Assembly: GCA_964608095.1 (NCBI GenBank)
Contig: CAZSMK010000120.1
Location: 1 to 31,784, forward strand
DNA: 31,784 nt
Reading direction: 5' to 3'
DNA from: CAZSMK01 sp964608095
Lineage (GTDB): Bacteria; Sumerlaeota; Sumerlaeia; MWCT01; JAGHBZ01
Within the stretch, counting starts at the first letter, position 1, and every line of letters begins with the position of its first letter. This document shows, piece after piece, positions 22,621 through 31,131 of this stretch. Below the pieces are notes generated by a model. The model searched no databases, had not been told where the DNA came from, and was given only the letters and a program-made list of their open reading frames with translations. The position numbers and the translations under genes were made by a program.

Positions 22621-25404
22621 ATGTCCAAAGAATTCAAAGAAGTACATGTGGTAAATAACACTCATTGGGATAGAGAATGGCGAATGAATTATCAGCGAAC
22701 ACGCATGATGCTGGTAAAAATGATCGATCACCTTTTATTTCTTCTCGAAAATCATCCGGAATATTCCTCCTATACTCTCGATGCCCATACTATTATGATC
22801 GAGGACTATTTGCAGATAAAACCTGAGAATAAGGAGAGGATACAAAATCTTATACAAAACAGACGACTCTTTGTTGGCCCATGGTACACCCTCCCTGATA
22901 TGTTTAACATCGGACAGGAGTCCATTATCAGGAACCTTCTCCGGGGGGTGAATATGGCGAACTCGCTTGGACATTGTATGAAAATCGGTTACACGCCATG
23001 TTCATGGGGACAGACCGGTCAACTCCCTCAAATCTATGCAGGATTCGGTATCCACGATATATTGTTTTACCGCGGATTCAGCCTTCACGAAGCGCCGGCA
23101 GAATTTCTGTGGGAGGCGCCGGATGGGACTCGTGCCTTAACGCACCGCTTCTCGGTGTTCGCTCGATACAACTATTATTACCTTGTTTACAGGCGTGTAG
23201 TGTTTGGAAAAGACCTGAGCCAGCGAAGCTGGAACTGGGGTGAACACGACGAATCACCCATGAGGATTTGTGACTCGAGCGATCCCACCGCAAATGTGCG
23301 CCTCTATAACCCGCATTTCGATTATAACACCAATGATGTTAAGCCTGCGTTCGAGGATATGCTTGAACGCGAAGGCGACCACTATGTCGGCGATTATTTT
23401 CTCGCAATGCATGGACACGATATCAGCTTTCCCCACCTCTTCGACGCACTATCCGCCATCGACGGAAACAAGGCATTCGACAACCTCGACATCAAGGTTA
23501 GTAATCTCGAGGACTACATGAATCTCTTGAAGCAAACGCTTGACTTAACGAATCTCAAAGTGTTGAAAGGTGAACGCCGAACAAGTCTGAAATATGGAAT
23601 GTGGACTTATCTATTTCCGGGTTCGATTTCCGCACGCGTCTCTCTCAAGCAGGAAAATTTCCGTACAGAAAAGGCGCTCGTTAACATGGCGGAACCCTTT
23701 ACGTCCCTTGCCTTTGCTCTCGGCGCCACACCCGAATATCCCTCGATTTATCTGGATCTTGCATGGAAATATCTCCTGACCAACCACACTCACGATGCCC
23801 ATGCAGGGTGTGGAAATGATCTAATCACTGAAGACGTAAAGTACAGGTACCGTCAGACCCTGGAGCTCGCCGAGGCGTGTCTGGAAGAAGCATTCGCGAA
23901 CCTTATGATGAAGGTATCACCTGAAAACACGGATAGACAGGATCTATTGGTCATGGTTTACAATCCTACTCAATCCGTGAGAAGTGACGTGGTGAAAATG
24001 ATGCTTGAAACCCCAGCAGAACTGCAAGGGAATTCGCTCCGGATCACTGATGAAGACGGCAATGAGTTTGACTATCAACCCATCACGACGACTGATAGCG
24101 CCGTGTTTACGGATAACTACTGGAACATCCCGGAACTTTTCGATACCCGCCGCTTCGAAATAGAGTTTCCGTGTCCCACGATTCCGCCTTACGGATATAA
24201 AGTGTTTCGAGTCGAAGCCCGGAAACAGATCAATCGTTATTCCGGTAGCTTGATTACGGCAACCAATACCATGGAAAACGAGTTTCTCCAGGTTGTAATA
24301 AACTCGAACGGAACCTTTGACATATTGCATAAAGAGAGCGGCGCCTGGTTCAGAAACCTTGGGTATTTCATGGACAGTGGTGAAGTAGGAAACGCGTGGC
24401 AACATCGTGCACCACAACAGGATATTACGGTAAACTCGCTCGGATGTAATGCAATTATCTCCGTGGTGCAAGACGGGAGATGCACCACCACATTCAAGGT
24501 CGAGATAGAACTCGAGGTACCTGCAGAGGTATCCCGCAACGGATTGACGCGAAGCCATCATAAACGCGTCATCCCGATTGCACAGTTCATAACTCTCAAA
24601 CGAGGTGTTCCGCGCGTGGAGATACGAACCGAGCTTGATAATTCCGCGCTGGATCATTGGTTGCGAGTTGTGTTCCCGACATGCCTCAACACTGATACTT
24701 CATACGCAGATAGTCATTTCGACATCGTTAAGCGCGCCATACCCCTGCCTGATACGGATACTTGGAAAGAACCCACCCTGGGCACCAAACCGATGAGAAC
24801 GTTCGTCGACTTGAACGATAGCAAAAAGGGATTGAGTGTAATGGTCAGAGGACTCCAAGAGTATGAAGCGATAGACGAACCGGAACGTCCTATTGCCGTT
24901 ACCCTGCTCAGGGCGTTTCCCATCGTGCTCGAGGTCACGGAACAGAAGAAGCAGGTGTTGCCCGACATCGGGCCGCAGTGTCTCGGTAAACAAATCTTCG
25001 AATACGCGCTCTATCCTCATTCAGGTGACACCTTTAAAGCCCGCGTTATAGACCAGGCTGAGCAGTTTGCAAATCCTTTGCGCGCCGTCCAGTTCAGGCC
25101 TGCTGCTGACGGCACCCTGCCGTGGACTATGGGGTTTCTGAAACACCAACCTCGATACCTTGTGATGTCCGCTATCAAGAAAGCCGAACGTAGCAATCAA
25201 ATCGTAGTTCGAATGTTCAACCCACTTGAAAAAGAAGTAAAAGAATCGATGGAGTTCGGACCGAACATCATGAAAGCGATTACCCTTAATCTTGCCGAAC
25301 AAGAGGGAGATGAACTCAAGGTCACTAATAATGTGCTTGAACTCAACGTTCCCGGCAAAAAAATCGTGACCATCGGGCTCACTGTCAAAAAAGAAGAGGG
25401 ATAA
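22621..25404 (+). CDS. GH38 alpha-mannosidase homologue with Cys in place of the nucleophile Asp
   Basis: This 927-residue cytosolic protein (no signal peptide) has the GH38 layout of zinc-binding alpha-mannosidases. 'NNTHWDREW' supplies His15 and Asp17, followed by 'FVGPWYTLPDMF', 'GYTPCSWGQTGQLPQIY', 'FLAMHGHDISFPH' and 'NHTHDAHAGCG' with His391, then long C-terminal beta domains. In E. coli MngB-type enzymes the third block reads P-D-S-F-G, and that Asp is nucleophile and zinc ligand; here it is Cys127 (codon TGT at 22999). Asp267 occupies the acid/base region. The other ligands remain, so the fold and metal site are probably intact, but standard retaining chemistry is doubtful. Substrate is unknown. 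Confidence 0.88.
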   Translation: MSKEFKEVHVVNNTHWDREWRMNYQRTRMMLVKMIDHLLFLLENHPEYSSYTLDAHTIMIEDYLQIKPENKERIQNLIQNRRLFVGPWYTLPDMFNIGQESIIRNLLRGVNMANSLGHCMKIGYTPCSWGQTGQLPQIYAGFGIHDILFYRGFSLHEAPAEFLWEAPDGTRALTHRFSVFARYNYYYLVYRRVVFGKDLSQRSWNWGEHDESPMRICDSSDPTANVRLYNPHFDYNTNDVKPAFEDMLEREGDHYVGDYFLAMHGHDISFPHLFDALSAIDGNKAFDNLDIKVSNLEDYMNLLKQTLDLTNLKVLKGERRTSLKYGMWTYLFPGSISARVSLKQENFRTEKALVNMAEPFTSLAFALGATPEYPSIYLDLAWKYLLTNHTHDAHAGCGNDLITEDVKYRYRQTLELAEACLEEAFANLMMKVSPENTDRQDLLVMVYNPTQSVRSDVVKMMLETPAELQGNSLRITDEDGNEFDYQPITTTDSAVFTDNYWNIPELFDTRRFEIEFPCPTIPPYGYKVFRVEARKQINRYSGSLITATNTMENEFLQVVINSNGTFDILHKESGAWFRNLGYFMDSGEVGNAWQHRAPQQDITVNSLGCNAIISVVQDGRCTTTFKVEIELEVPAEVSRNGLTRSHHKRVIPIAQFITLKRGVPRVEIRTELDNSALDHWLRVVFPTCLNTDTSYADSHFDIVKRAIPLPDTDTWKEPTLGTKPMRTFVDLNDSKKGLSVMVRGLQEYEAIDEPERPIAVTLLRAFPIVLEVTEQKKQVLPDIGPQCLGKQIFEYALYPHSGDTFKARVIDQAEQFANPLRAVQFRPAADGTLPWTMGFLKHQPRYLVMSAIKKAERSNQIVVRMFNPLEKEVKESMEFGPNIMKAITLNLAEQEGDELKVTNNVLELNVPGKKIVTIGLTVKKEEG

Positions 25405-25450
25405 AGAACATTTTTCGCTGTGTTGCTTTGGATGAAAGGAAAAAACGAGT

Positions 25451-26695
25451 TCAGATATTGCCGAACAGAGCGGCGAAATAGCGCCTGATAGAAAAAGGCT
25501 GACCGGAAAGAAGTATATTTGTCCGGAACAAGCGTGCGCCAGAACGAACCACAAATATCGCTGTTCCCATCAGCAAAACCACTGAAAGTAACAATTGCCA
25601 TATTGGAACATCGGTCGAGGCAAGCCGCAACACCATTCCCACAGGCGATGTTAAAGGAAATATACTTACGGTGGTGGAAAGAAATCCATTCGGGTATTGA
25701 ATCATCAAATGTATAATCCACAAAGGAAACAAGAGGGGGAATATAACGATTATAACGTATTTATTCGCCTCTTTAAAGTCAGGTGCAAGCGCACCAAGCG
25801 TAGCCATGAATGTGGCATAAATCGCATAGCCAAGAAGAAAATATATAAATGACCATAAAAACATTGAACGTGGAACCGATAATCCTGTAACTATAGCGAC
25901 ATTCGCTATACCGACTTGAAAAAGGAGAAATGCAGTGCCGAACCATACTACCGCCTGGAGCAATCCCATCAACCCGAGACCGACTATTTTTCCTGTAAGC
26001 ATCTGGAGTGGGCTCACTGATACCAGGAGAATTTCCATAACGCGTGTCTTTTTCTCACTGCTTATAGCATGAAGCAGCAGGCTTGACGACATCAGGATAA
26101 CCATGAGTGTTATAAGTGAGGCAACGTATGGAACGTAGAACGTCGCTCCACTGATTGAGCGTGGCTGTTCTTTCTTCGAAGTCTCCAGGGAGGTTACCTT
26201 CAAGTTCATAGGATTCCTGTACCGCTCGAACAGTTCCGGATCGTTATTGAGGAGGTTAAACGTAATTGTCAGCCGCATTATCCAGGACTGACCTTTTCCC
26301 TTCGTCAATGAGTAATCAGGGTTGACATAAAGCAGTTCACCGGTTTCAACAATCTTCTCGGGGATAATATAATATGCCGATATCTCGCCTTTCTTCATTG
26401 CTTCGAGTGCGGATGGTTCGTCGGGAAACGATTTAAGATACCCTTCCGGGACATTTTCGTAAATCTGCTTAATCAATCCGCTACGATCGACAAAGCCTTC
26501 TTTCTGGAGTTTCTGCTCTTCTCTCGAGGGTTTTTTCGGTTGAGAGCCGTCTCCCGCTTCTCTCCCTTTTATCATTGCAAAGACCACAAAAGCAAAGAGC
26601 GCAATCAATGGTATGCCAAACGCCGTAAATAAAAACGACCGGCGACTCAGGGTCGCCATTATCTCATATCGCGCTATGTACCCGATTTTGTTCAT
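25451..26695 (-). CDS. ABC-2 type transporter permease (NatB/YhaP-like)
   Basis: This 414-residue protein has one N-terminal helix (about 18-42), a ~140-residue extracytoplasmic domain, then about five helices in the C-terminal half. The pattern is that of NatB/YhaP export permeases: 'YVPYVASLITLMVILMSSSLLLHAISSEKKTRVMEILL' (residues ~187-224), then 'SPLQMLTGKIVGLGLMGLLQ', and the C-terminal 'FPLTSPVGMVLRL' and 'VPIWQLLLS'. With the adjacent ATPase it would form an exporter; Na+ efflux is known for NatAB but the substrate here is unknown. Its ATG overlaps the stop of the upstream permease remnant (ATGA). Confidence 0.87.
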   Translation of the reverse strand: MNKIGYIARYEIMATLSRRSFLFTAFGIPLIALFAFVVFAMIKGREAGDGSQPKKPSREEQKLQKEGFVDRSGLIKQIYENVPEGYLKSFPDEPSALEAMKKGEISAYYIIPEKIVETGELLYVNPDYSLTKGKGQSWIMRLTITFNLLNNDPELFERYRNPMNLKVTSLETSKKEQPRSISGATFYVPYVASLITLMVILMSSSLLLHAISSEKKTRVMEILLVSVSPLQMLTGKIVGLGLMGLLQAVVWFGTAFLLFQVGIANVAIVTGLSVPRSMFLWSFIYFLLGYAIYATFMATLGALAPDFKEANKYVIIVIFPLLFPLWIIHLMIQYPNGFLSTTVSIFPLTSPVGMVLRLASTDVPIWQLLLSVVLLMGTAIFVVRSGARLFRTNILLSGQPFSIRRYFAALFGNI

Positions 26696-26915
26696 TGTGT
26701 GGCTTTCCCAAAAAGGTCACCGAGCCGTAACCGTTTTCCGTATTGCAGCATACCGATTCTAAACGCACGGGCGGTCACAATTATAGCACCGGCTGCACTG
26801 ATGACGAGAATTCCTTCCGTAAGTACAATCTGCCATAAGGATACAGTTGAGAACGTAAGGCGGAATATATACGTGGGATACGAGGTGGGCGGGAAGAAAC
26901 TCAGAGTTTGGGCAT
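26692..26915 (-). pseudogene. Remnant of a first ABC-2 permease: start codon plus last ~70 codons
   Basis: The frame ending at 26692 encodes a segment that aligns with the C-terminus of the intact neighbour permease. It reads 'LSFFPPTS', 'RLTFSTVSLWQ', 'ARAFRIGMLQYGKRL' against the neighbour's 'VSIFPLTS', 'RLASTDVPIWQ', 'ARLFRTNILLSGQPF'. Homology begins at about 26904. Just before it, the ATPase stop and an ATG overlap as TGATG (26917-26913), and the ATG reads M-P-K-L then a stop. MPKL is how such permeases can begin. The simplest reading is an internal deletion of about 1 kb that also shifted frame. The remnant's stop still overlaps the next permease's ATG. Confidence 0.75.
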
Positions 26916-27820
26916 CACGCTTCCTCCTCCTTGACTGCACGTATAAATATTTCGTCAAGTGTGGGTAATGCTTGTTCAAACTTTTCGATAGCAATATTTT
27001 GCATGACCAGTGAACGCAGGAGGTCCTGTGGCGAAAGCGCCTCTGAGAGTGTTATCCGAGTTTCGCTGTTATCTTTAGTGATAGTTTCCACTCCCTCGAG
27101 GTCTGTTAGCGAGGCATGAGTCCTGACAACCACCTGGCGTCCTGAATATCGCCGCCGGATTTCATCGATCTCGCCATACAAAATATCCCGCCCTTTGTTT
27201 ATCAAAAGAATGCGGTCACACAACTCTTCCACCTGGTGCATCTGATGGGTTGACATGAGAATCGTAGTCCCCTGCATGCTTAGATCGCGCATTATATCCT
27301 TGACCATACGTGTATTTACAGGATCAAGTGCGGCAAATGGCTCGTCAATGATGATCAATTCCGGCTCGTGCAGAATAGTGGCAATGATCTGCGCCTTCTG
27401 TTGCATTCCTTTGCTCAGGTCTTTTATTTTTTTCTTGCGATGGTTGTCGAGGTCGAACTGCTCGATGAGATCATCGACGCGTTTCTGGACGTCGCCGTGG
27501 GATTTCCCCTTCAATGTACCCAGGTATACGAGACAACGCTCAAGGGGCGCTTGCTGGTAAAGACCACGCTCTTCCGGCATGTACCCTATACGGTTCTTTT
27601 TCTCCTCTGACATAGGTCCGTCAAGAATGGAAACAGAACCGTGATCCGGACGAAAAATATCGAGCAATACTCTTATGGTAGTGGTCTTCCCCGCACCGTT
27701 CGGGCCCAGCAAGCCGAATATCTCACCTTGCTCGACTGAAAAGGATACATCTTCCACCGCTCGTGTTTTACCAAATGCCTTGGCAATAGTATGTACTTCT
27801 ATCGGATGGGTCATTTTCAT
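26915..27820 (-). CDS. ABC transporter ATP-binding protein (NatA-like)
   Basis: This 301-residue ATPase has Walker A GPNGAGKTT (39-47), Q-loop region 'YMPEERGLYQ', signature LSKGMQQKAQ, Walker B LIIIDEPFAALD, and the switch-His in STHQM. A C-terminal ~80-residue extension ends in 'TLDEIFIRAVKEEEA', typical of NatA-type exporters. The ATG at 27820 has an AAGG site 7 nt upstream and starts the family's usual N-terminus; the longer frame from 27865 is not favoured. It should energise the permease encoded at 25451. The ATPase appears intact although its first downstream permease is broken. Confidence 0.93.
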   Translation of the reverse strand: MKMTHPIEVHTIAKAFGKTRAVEDVSFSVEQGEIFGLLGPNGAGKTTTIRVLLDIFRPDHGSVSILDGPMSEEKKNRIGYMPEERGLYQQAPLERCLVYLGTLKGKSHGDVQKRVDDLIEQFDLDNHRKKKIKDLSKGMQQKAQIIATILHEPELIIIDEPFAALDPVNTRMVKDIMRDLSMQGTTILMSTHQMHQVEELCDRILLINKGRDILYGEIDEIRRRYSGRQVVVRTHASLTDLEGVETITKDNSETRITLSEALSPQDLLRSLVMQNIAIEKFEQALPTLDEIFIRAVKEEEA

Positions 27821-28338
27821 CGCTCTACCTTGTCTAAAATGGTACTTACACGTACTGAATGTCATGTGATTATGTATAGTATAGACGCAAAAAGGAAAGA
27901 AAGTTTTTCCAAAAAATCTGCGTGATCAGAAGGGCTGGTTCTCTTTTGTTATCTCTTTCTTATCAGTCAGATCAGTCGAGTCAGTCAGATTAGTCCTATG
28001 AAAAAGTGAATTCTCCGGTCTCACAGAATTGCCGACGGGCAGGAATGTACGGGAGAGTTTGAGTAAAAAGGACTATTGGATAATCGGAATCCGGCGAAAA
28101 ATATGTTGAATCCAATTGAATTCTCATCACCCGAAAGTGTAAGATACCATTTTGTATATTCGGGAGGTTCTCACCCCTTTATACATACATTTTTTAATGA
28201 CGTTCTTTTTGGTTAACCCACGGGCATAAGTCTTTGTCTATTTTAAAATTCGGTCGGGGAAATGTATAACGGTTACAGGCGACATAGGTTAGTTGGCACA
28301 ATGTAAAAAATGTAATCAAATTCTCCGTTCATACATTT
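27821..28338. other. Divergent intergenic region carrying a 9-nt tandem repeat
   Basis: These 518 nt between the ABC operon (left) and the radical SAM gene (right) contain no credible coding sequence. Visible are the tandem repeat at 27966-28001, a 7-bp inverted repeat ATTGGAT/ATCCAAT (28075-28081, 28110-28116), and a candidate promoter TTTAAA - 17 nt - TATAAC (28242-28270). No tRNA or known riboswitch was recognised. The radical SAM start has no visible Shine-Dalgarno sequence. Confidence 0.55.
27966..28001. repeat. 9-nt tandem repeat, four degenerate copies
   Basis: Four head-to-tail 9-mers, GTCAGATCA, GTCGAGTCA, GTCAGATTA and GTCCTATGA, share the unit seen at 6527. The shared 5' flank TATCA at both sites shows that they are the same dispersed element. 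Confidence 0.55.
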
Positions 28339-29820
28339 ATGAAAAAAAACGCAAAGAACATAGTCAGGGTAGCATTCATCTCAGCTTATGATATCAAGCA
28401 GGATTACCAGAGATCGTTGCCTCCGCTGGGGATCGGATACCTGATATCCATTATCAGGCGGGATTGCTGGTTTACCGAGCCTTTATTCTGCCTTTCGCTC
28501 GATGAACTTATCGATGCAAAGCCGGATATAGTTGGCATCAGTTCGACCAGCGAGATGTTCAACGAGGCGATAAAAATTGCACGGCAGGTTAAAGAAACCA
28601 GCGACGCGGTTGTGCTATTGGGTGGTCCTCATATCTCCGGTCTGCCCAAGTTTCTCCCCGATGTATTCGATATCGGCATCATCGGCGAAGGTGAAGAAAC
28701 TCTCAAGGAATTGTTGACTTTATATTACACCTCAACGATCGAACCATCGAATCTTTTACAAATAAAAGGCATATCTTACAGAGACAACGGTGTTGTGAGA
28801 ATGACCGAACAGCGCCCCTTGATTTCGAGCCTTGATGACCTGCCCTATCCGGATCGAGACGCGCTTAAATATGAGGAGTGGGCAATTCCGCAGTCTGAAC
28901 AGATCCACATGATAACAAGCAGGGGGTGCCCTTATTCATGCACCTTTTGTGCCTCCTCAAGGATATGGCGTAAATACCGTGAATTCTCCAGCGACTACGT
29001 CGTCAGAGAGATGGAGATGATAATTAATCGGTATCACCCGGAAGAGATATACTTTTTCGACGACCTTTTCATTGCCAGTAAAAAACGGTTCCGTGAGATT
29101 GCCCAAAAAATCAGGGAACGAGAAATTCATAAAGAGGTCTGTTTCAGATCATATGCCCGTGTAGACTTGATGACTGAAGAAATGGCGGATATTTTTTCGG
29201 AACTCAATTTCCGGTATATTGATTTTGGATTCGAGTCGAACAGCAAAAAGATCCTGGACTATTTCAAGAAGCGAAACGTAACCCCTGACCTCAACCAGCG
29301 AGCAATCGATCAGCTCAAAACGCGCAACATTTCTATCGGTGCGAATTTTATTATAGGAAGCCCTATTGAAACGAACGATGATATTCGGGCGACCTATGAA
29401 TTTATCGAGCGGAACGCCAACGACATCGACCGAATTTCTTTCGGTCCTTTATTTCCGATTCCGGGGACACCTTTCTGGGAGTATGCGAGGGAACGCGGCA
29501 TAGTAACCGAAGATGAACAAATGGACTGGTTCCGGTTAGCGTTCAATCCGGACAACTTCGACATAAATTATTTTCCGTACCTTGGCGAGCACATCTCAAA
29601 AGAAGATTTCCCCGTCTGGGTCGGCAAATTTACCGCGCTCTGCAAGGAGATTATCCTGAAAGGATACATCCGCCGGCTTGAACACCGGTTGCGAGACAAG
29701 ACCCTGCGTCTTGAAAAAGTTACCGACGAACTTGCACGGCTCAGAGGTTCACGGCTTCTCACAAACGTTGATGCCATACGTAAATCATTGCGCCGATTCT
29801 TGAATAGGAGTGACACATAA
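28339..29820 (+). CDS. B12-binding-domain radical SAM protein (BchE-like)
   Basis: This 493-residue protein has an N-terminal cobalamin-binding-type domain (about 1-150: 'LPPLGIGYLISII', 'DIVGISSTSEMF', 'VVLLGGPHIS', 'GIIGEGEETLKELL'). A radical SAM core follows with CPYSCTFC (Cys197, Cys201, Cys204), 'IYFFDDLF', 'YIDFGFES' and 'GANFIIGSPIET'. A C-terminal helical/coiled-coil tail (about 430-493) completes it. The classical DxHxxG cobalamin motif is not seen, as in several BchE-type members. Such enzymes often methylate, cyclise or rearrange lipids, tetrapyrroles or natural products. The stop is 9 nt before a methyltransferase gene, so the two likely act on one pathway. The substrate is unknown. 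Confidence 0.88.
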   Translation: MKKNAKNIVRVAFISAYDIKQDYQRSLPPLGIGYLISIIRRDCWFTEPLFCLSLDELIDAKPDIVGISSTSEMFNEAIKIARQVKETSDAVVLLGGPHISGLPKFLPDVFDIGIIGEGEETLKELLTLYYTSTIEPSNLLQIKGISYRDNGVVRMTEQRPLISSLDDLPYPDRDALKYEEWAIPQSEQIHMITSRGCPYSCTFCASSRIWRKYREFSSDYVVREMEMIINRYHPEEIYFFDDLFIASKKRFREIAQKIREREIHKEVCFRSYARVDLMTEEMADIFSELNFRYIDFGFESNSKKILDYFKKRNVTPDLNQRAIDQLKTRNISIGANFIIGSPIETNDDIRATYEFIERNANDIDRISFGPLFPIPGTPFWEYARERGIVTEDEQMDWFRLAFNPDNFDINYFPYLGEHISKEDFPVWVGKFTALCKEIILKGYIRRLEHRLRDKTLRLEKVTDELARLRGSRLLTNVDAIRKSLRRFLNRSDT

Positions 29821-29829
29821 AAATATAAA

Positions 29830-31128
29830 ATGCGCTGGAGATTAGGTGACATACTTGCGTGCCCTGAATGTAACTATTCGCCGTTACGAATCATAGCTCT
29901 GGAAACTCAACAACTCGAGCCCGACAAAAAGGCATTTATTCATCCATGTGTGAACTATTGCCCTCGACTTGACAGGATGATAAGCGAGAGTGTGGATCAT
30001 GGTGAATATCCCTGCAAGGAATGCCGGAACGAGGAGATTATCGAAGGGATTCTCTGGTGTCCTCAATGTAAGCGATGGTATCCTATACATAAAGGCATTC
30101 CCCACCTCGTCCGTGATGGACTCCGCATCGCCGAGATAGAAGACGACTTTCTGCGCCGTCATGCTGAGGCGTTGAAGCACCATAGTGAAGAGTTGGATTT
30201 ATCGTGCGAATCGCTCCCACCCATTCATCAGACTGCGGAGGATAAAAAGATTCTGGAGGAGGGAAAGTTCTGGGGTGACTTTTTCCATGCTTTTGTGGAT
30301 ACCGGCGATACGTCGATACTTGATATAAGGTCCCCGGGTTCACACCCCACTTTTTTGAACTACGGAGTGAGGGAGCGGAACGAGTTAGAGATCATCCGTA
30401 AATGGGGACCATGGCCTGACCATCTTGGTGACTTTCTTTTTGAACCGTTGAGCGAGAGCCGCGGCAAACGTGGACTTGATTTCGGGTGTGGAGGTGGACA
30501 GTTTGGACTTGAAGCCGGTTATAGGGGTGTCGATATGACCGGTTTCGACATAAGCCCTGATTCGCTGGATATCGCGCGCCGTTACGCACAAAGCGTGGGG
30601 CTCGATAATCAATATATCTATGCCGAGGCACAGAACCTCCCTTTCCGAACACAAACCTTCAACCTTTTGATGAGCAAAGATTCGCTGCACCATCTCTCGA
30701 AACCGGAAGAGGCAGTGAGAAAAATGAAACGCCTTCTCCACCCTGATGCCCTCCTTATCGTGATCGAGCATACAGGGACTTCGAAACTGGCAAAGGCAAT
30801 ATATGATTTTTTTGCAAGTCGGCTTGTCCCAAAGATTCAGAAGCGCCACCAGCTTTACGATATACCGGACATTCTTCTGAAGGGCGCGCCAAACGAGGAT
30901 CTGGGGATGATTAAAGTTGATAACGCCATGAAAGAAAACTTCTTTATAACGAGGGAACAACGGGAATGGATGTTGTATCTACGGCTTGAACAACTCTTTT
31001 ATTTTGCATTTGGGAAACGCCGCTGGGTAAGTGAGATTGTGAGACGGACGACATATTTATTTGAGCGTGCTGCTCTGGTTGGATACTCACCGGATCATAT
31101 CGCCTATATCGCACGCAACAGGAAGTGA
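29830..31128 (+). CDS. SAM-dependent methyltransferase with N-terminal zinc-ribbon domain
   Basis: This 432-residue protein starts with a Trm112-like zinc domain: 'LACPEC' (Cys11, Cys14) and 'EGILWCPQCKRWYPIHKGIPHL' (Cys77, Cys80). An insertion between them carries Cys40, Cys44, Cys62 and Cys65. The class I methyltransferase domain has motif I GLDFGCGGGQF (about 215-225), 'DISPDSLDIAR', then 'AEAQNLPFRTQTFNLLMSKD' and 'SLHHLSKPEEAVRKMKRLLHP' (the usual UbiE-type blocks). A helical C-terminal part follows. The acceptor is unknown. It is 9 nt downstream of the B12-type radical SAM gene, and 3 nt separate its stop from the DUF1385 ATG. Confidence 0.87.
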   Translation: MRWRLGDILACPECNYSPLRIIALETQQLEPDKKAFIHPCVNYCPRLDRMISESVDHGEYPCKECRNEEIIEGILWCPQCKRWYPIHKGIPHLVRDGLRIAEIEDDFLRRHAEALKHHSEELDLSCESLPPIHQTAEDKKILEEGKFWGDFFHAFVDTGDTSILDIRSPGSHPTFLNYGVRERNELEIIRKWGPWPDHLGDFLFEPLSESRGKRGLDFGCGGGQFGLEAGYRGVDMTGFDISPDSLDIARRYAQSVGLDNQYIYAEAQNLPFRTQTFNLLMSKDSLHHLSKPEEAVRKMKRLLHPDALLIVIEHTGTSKLAKAIYDFFASRLVPKIQKRHQLYDIPDILLKGAPNEDLGMIKVDNAMKENFFITREQREWMLYLRLEQLFYFAFGKRRWVSEIVRRTTYLFERAALVGYSPDHIAYIARNRK

Positions 31129-31131
31129 TAC

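Noticed and set aside
23944..24657. 237-residue minus-strand open frame
   Set aside because: It lies fully inside the GH38 coding sequence and matches no family.
27821..28338. tRNA or riboswitch in the long intergenic region
   Set aside because: No cloverleaf arms, conserved T-loop sequence or known riboswitch core was recognised by eye.
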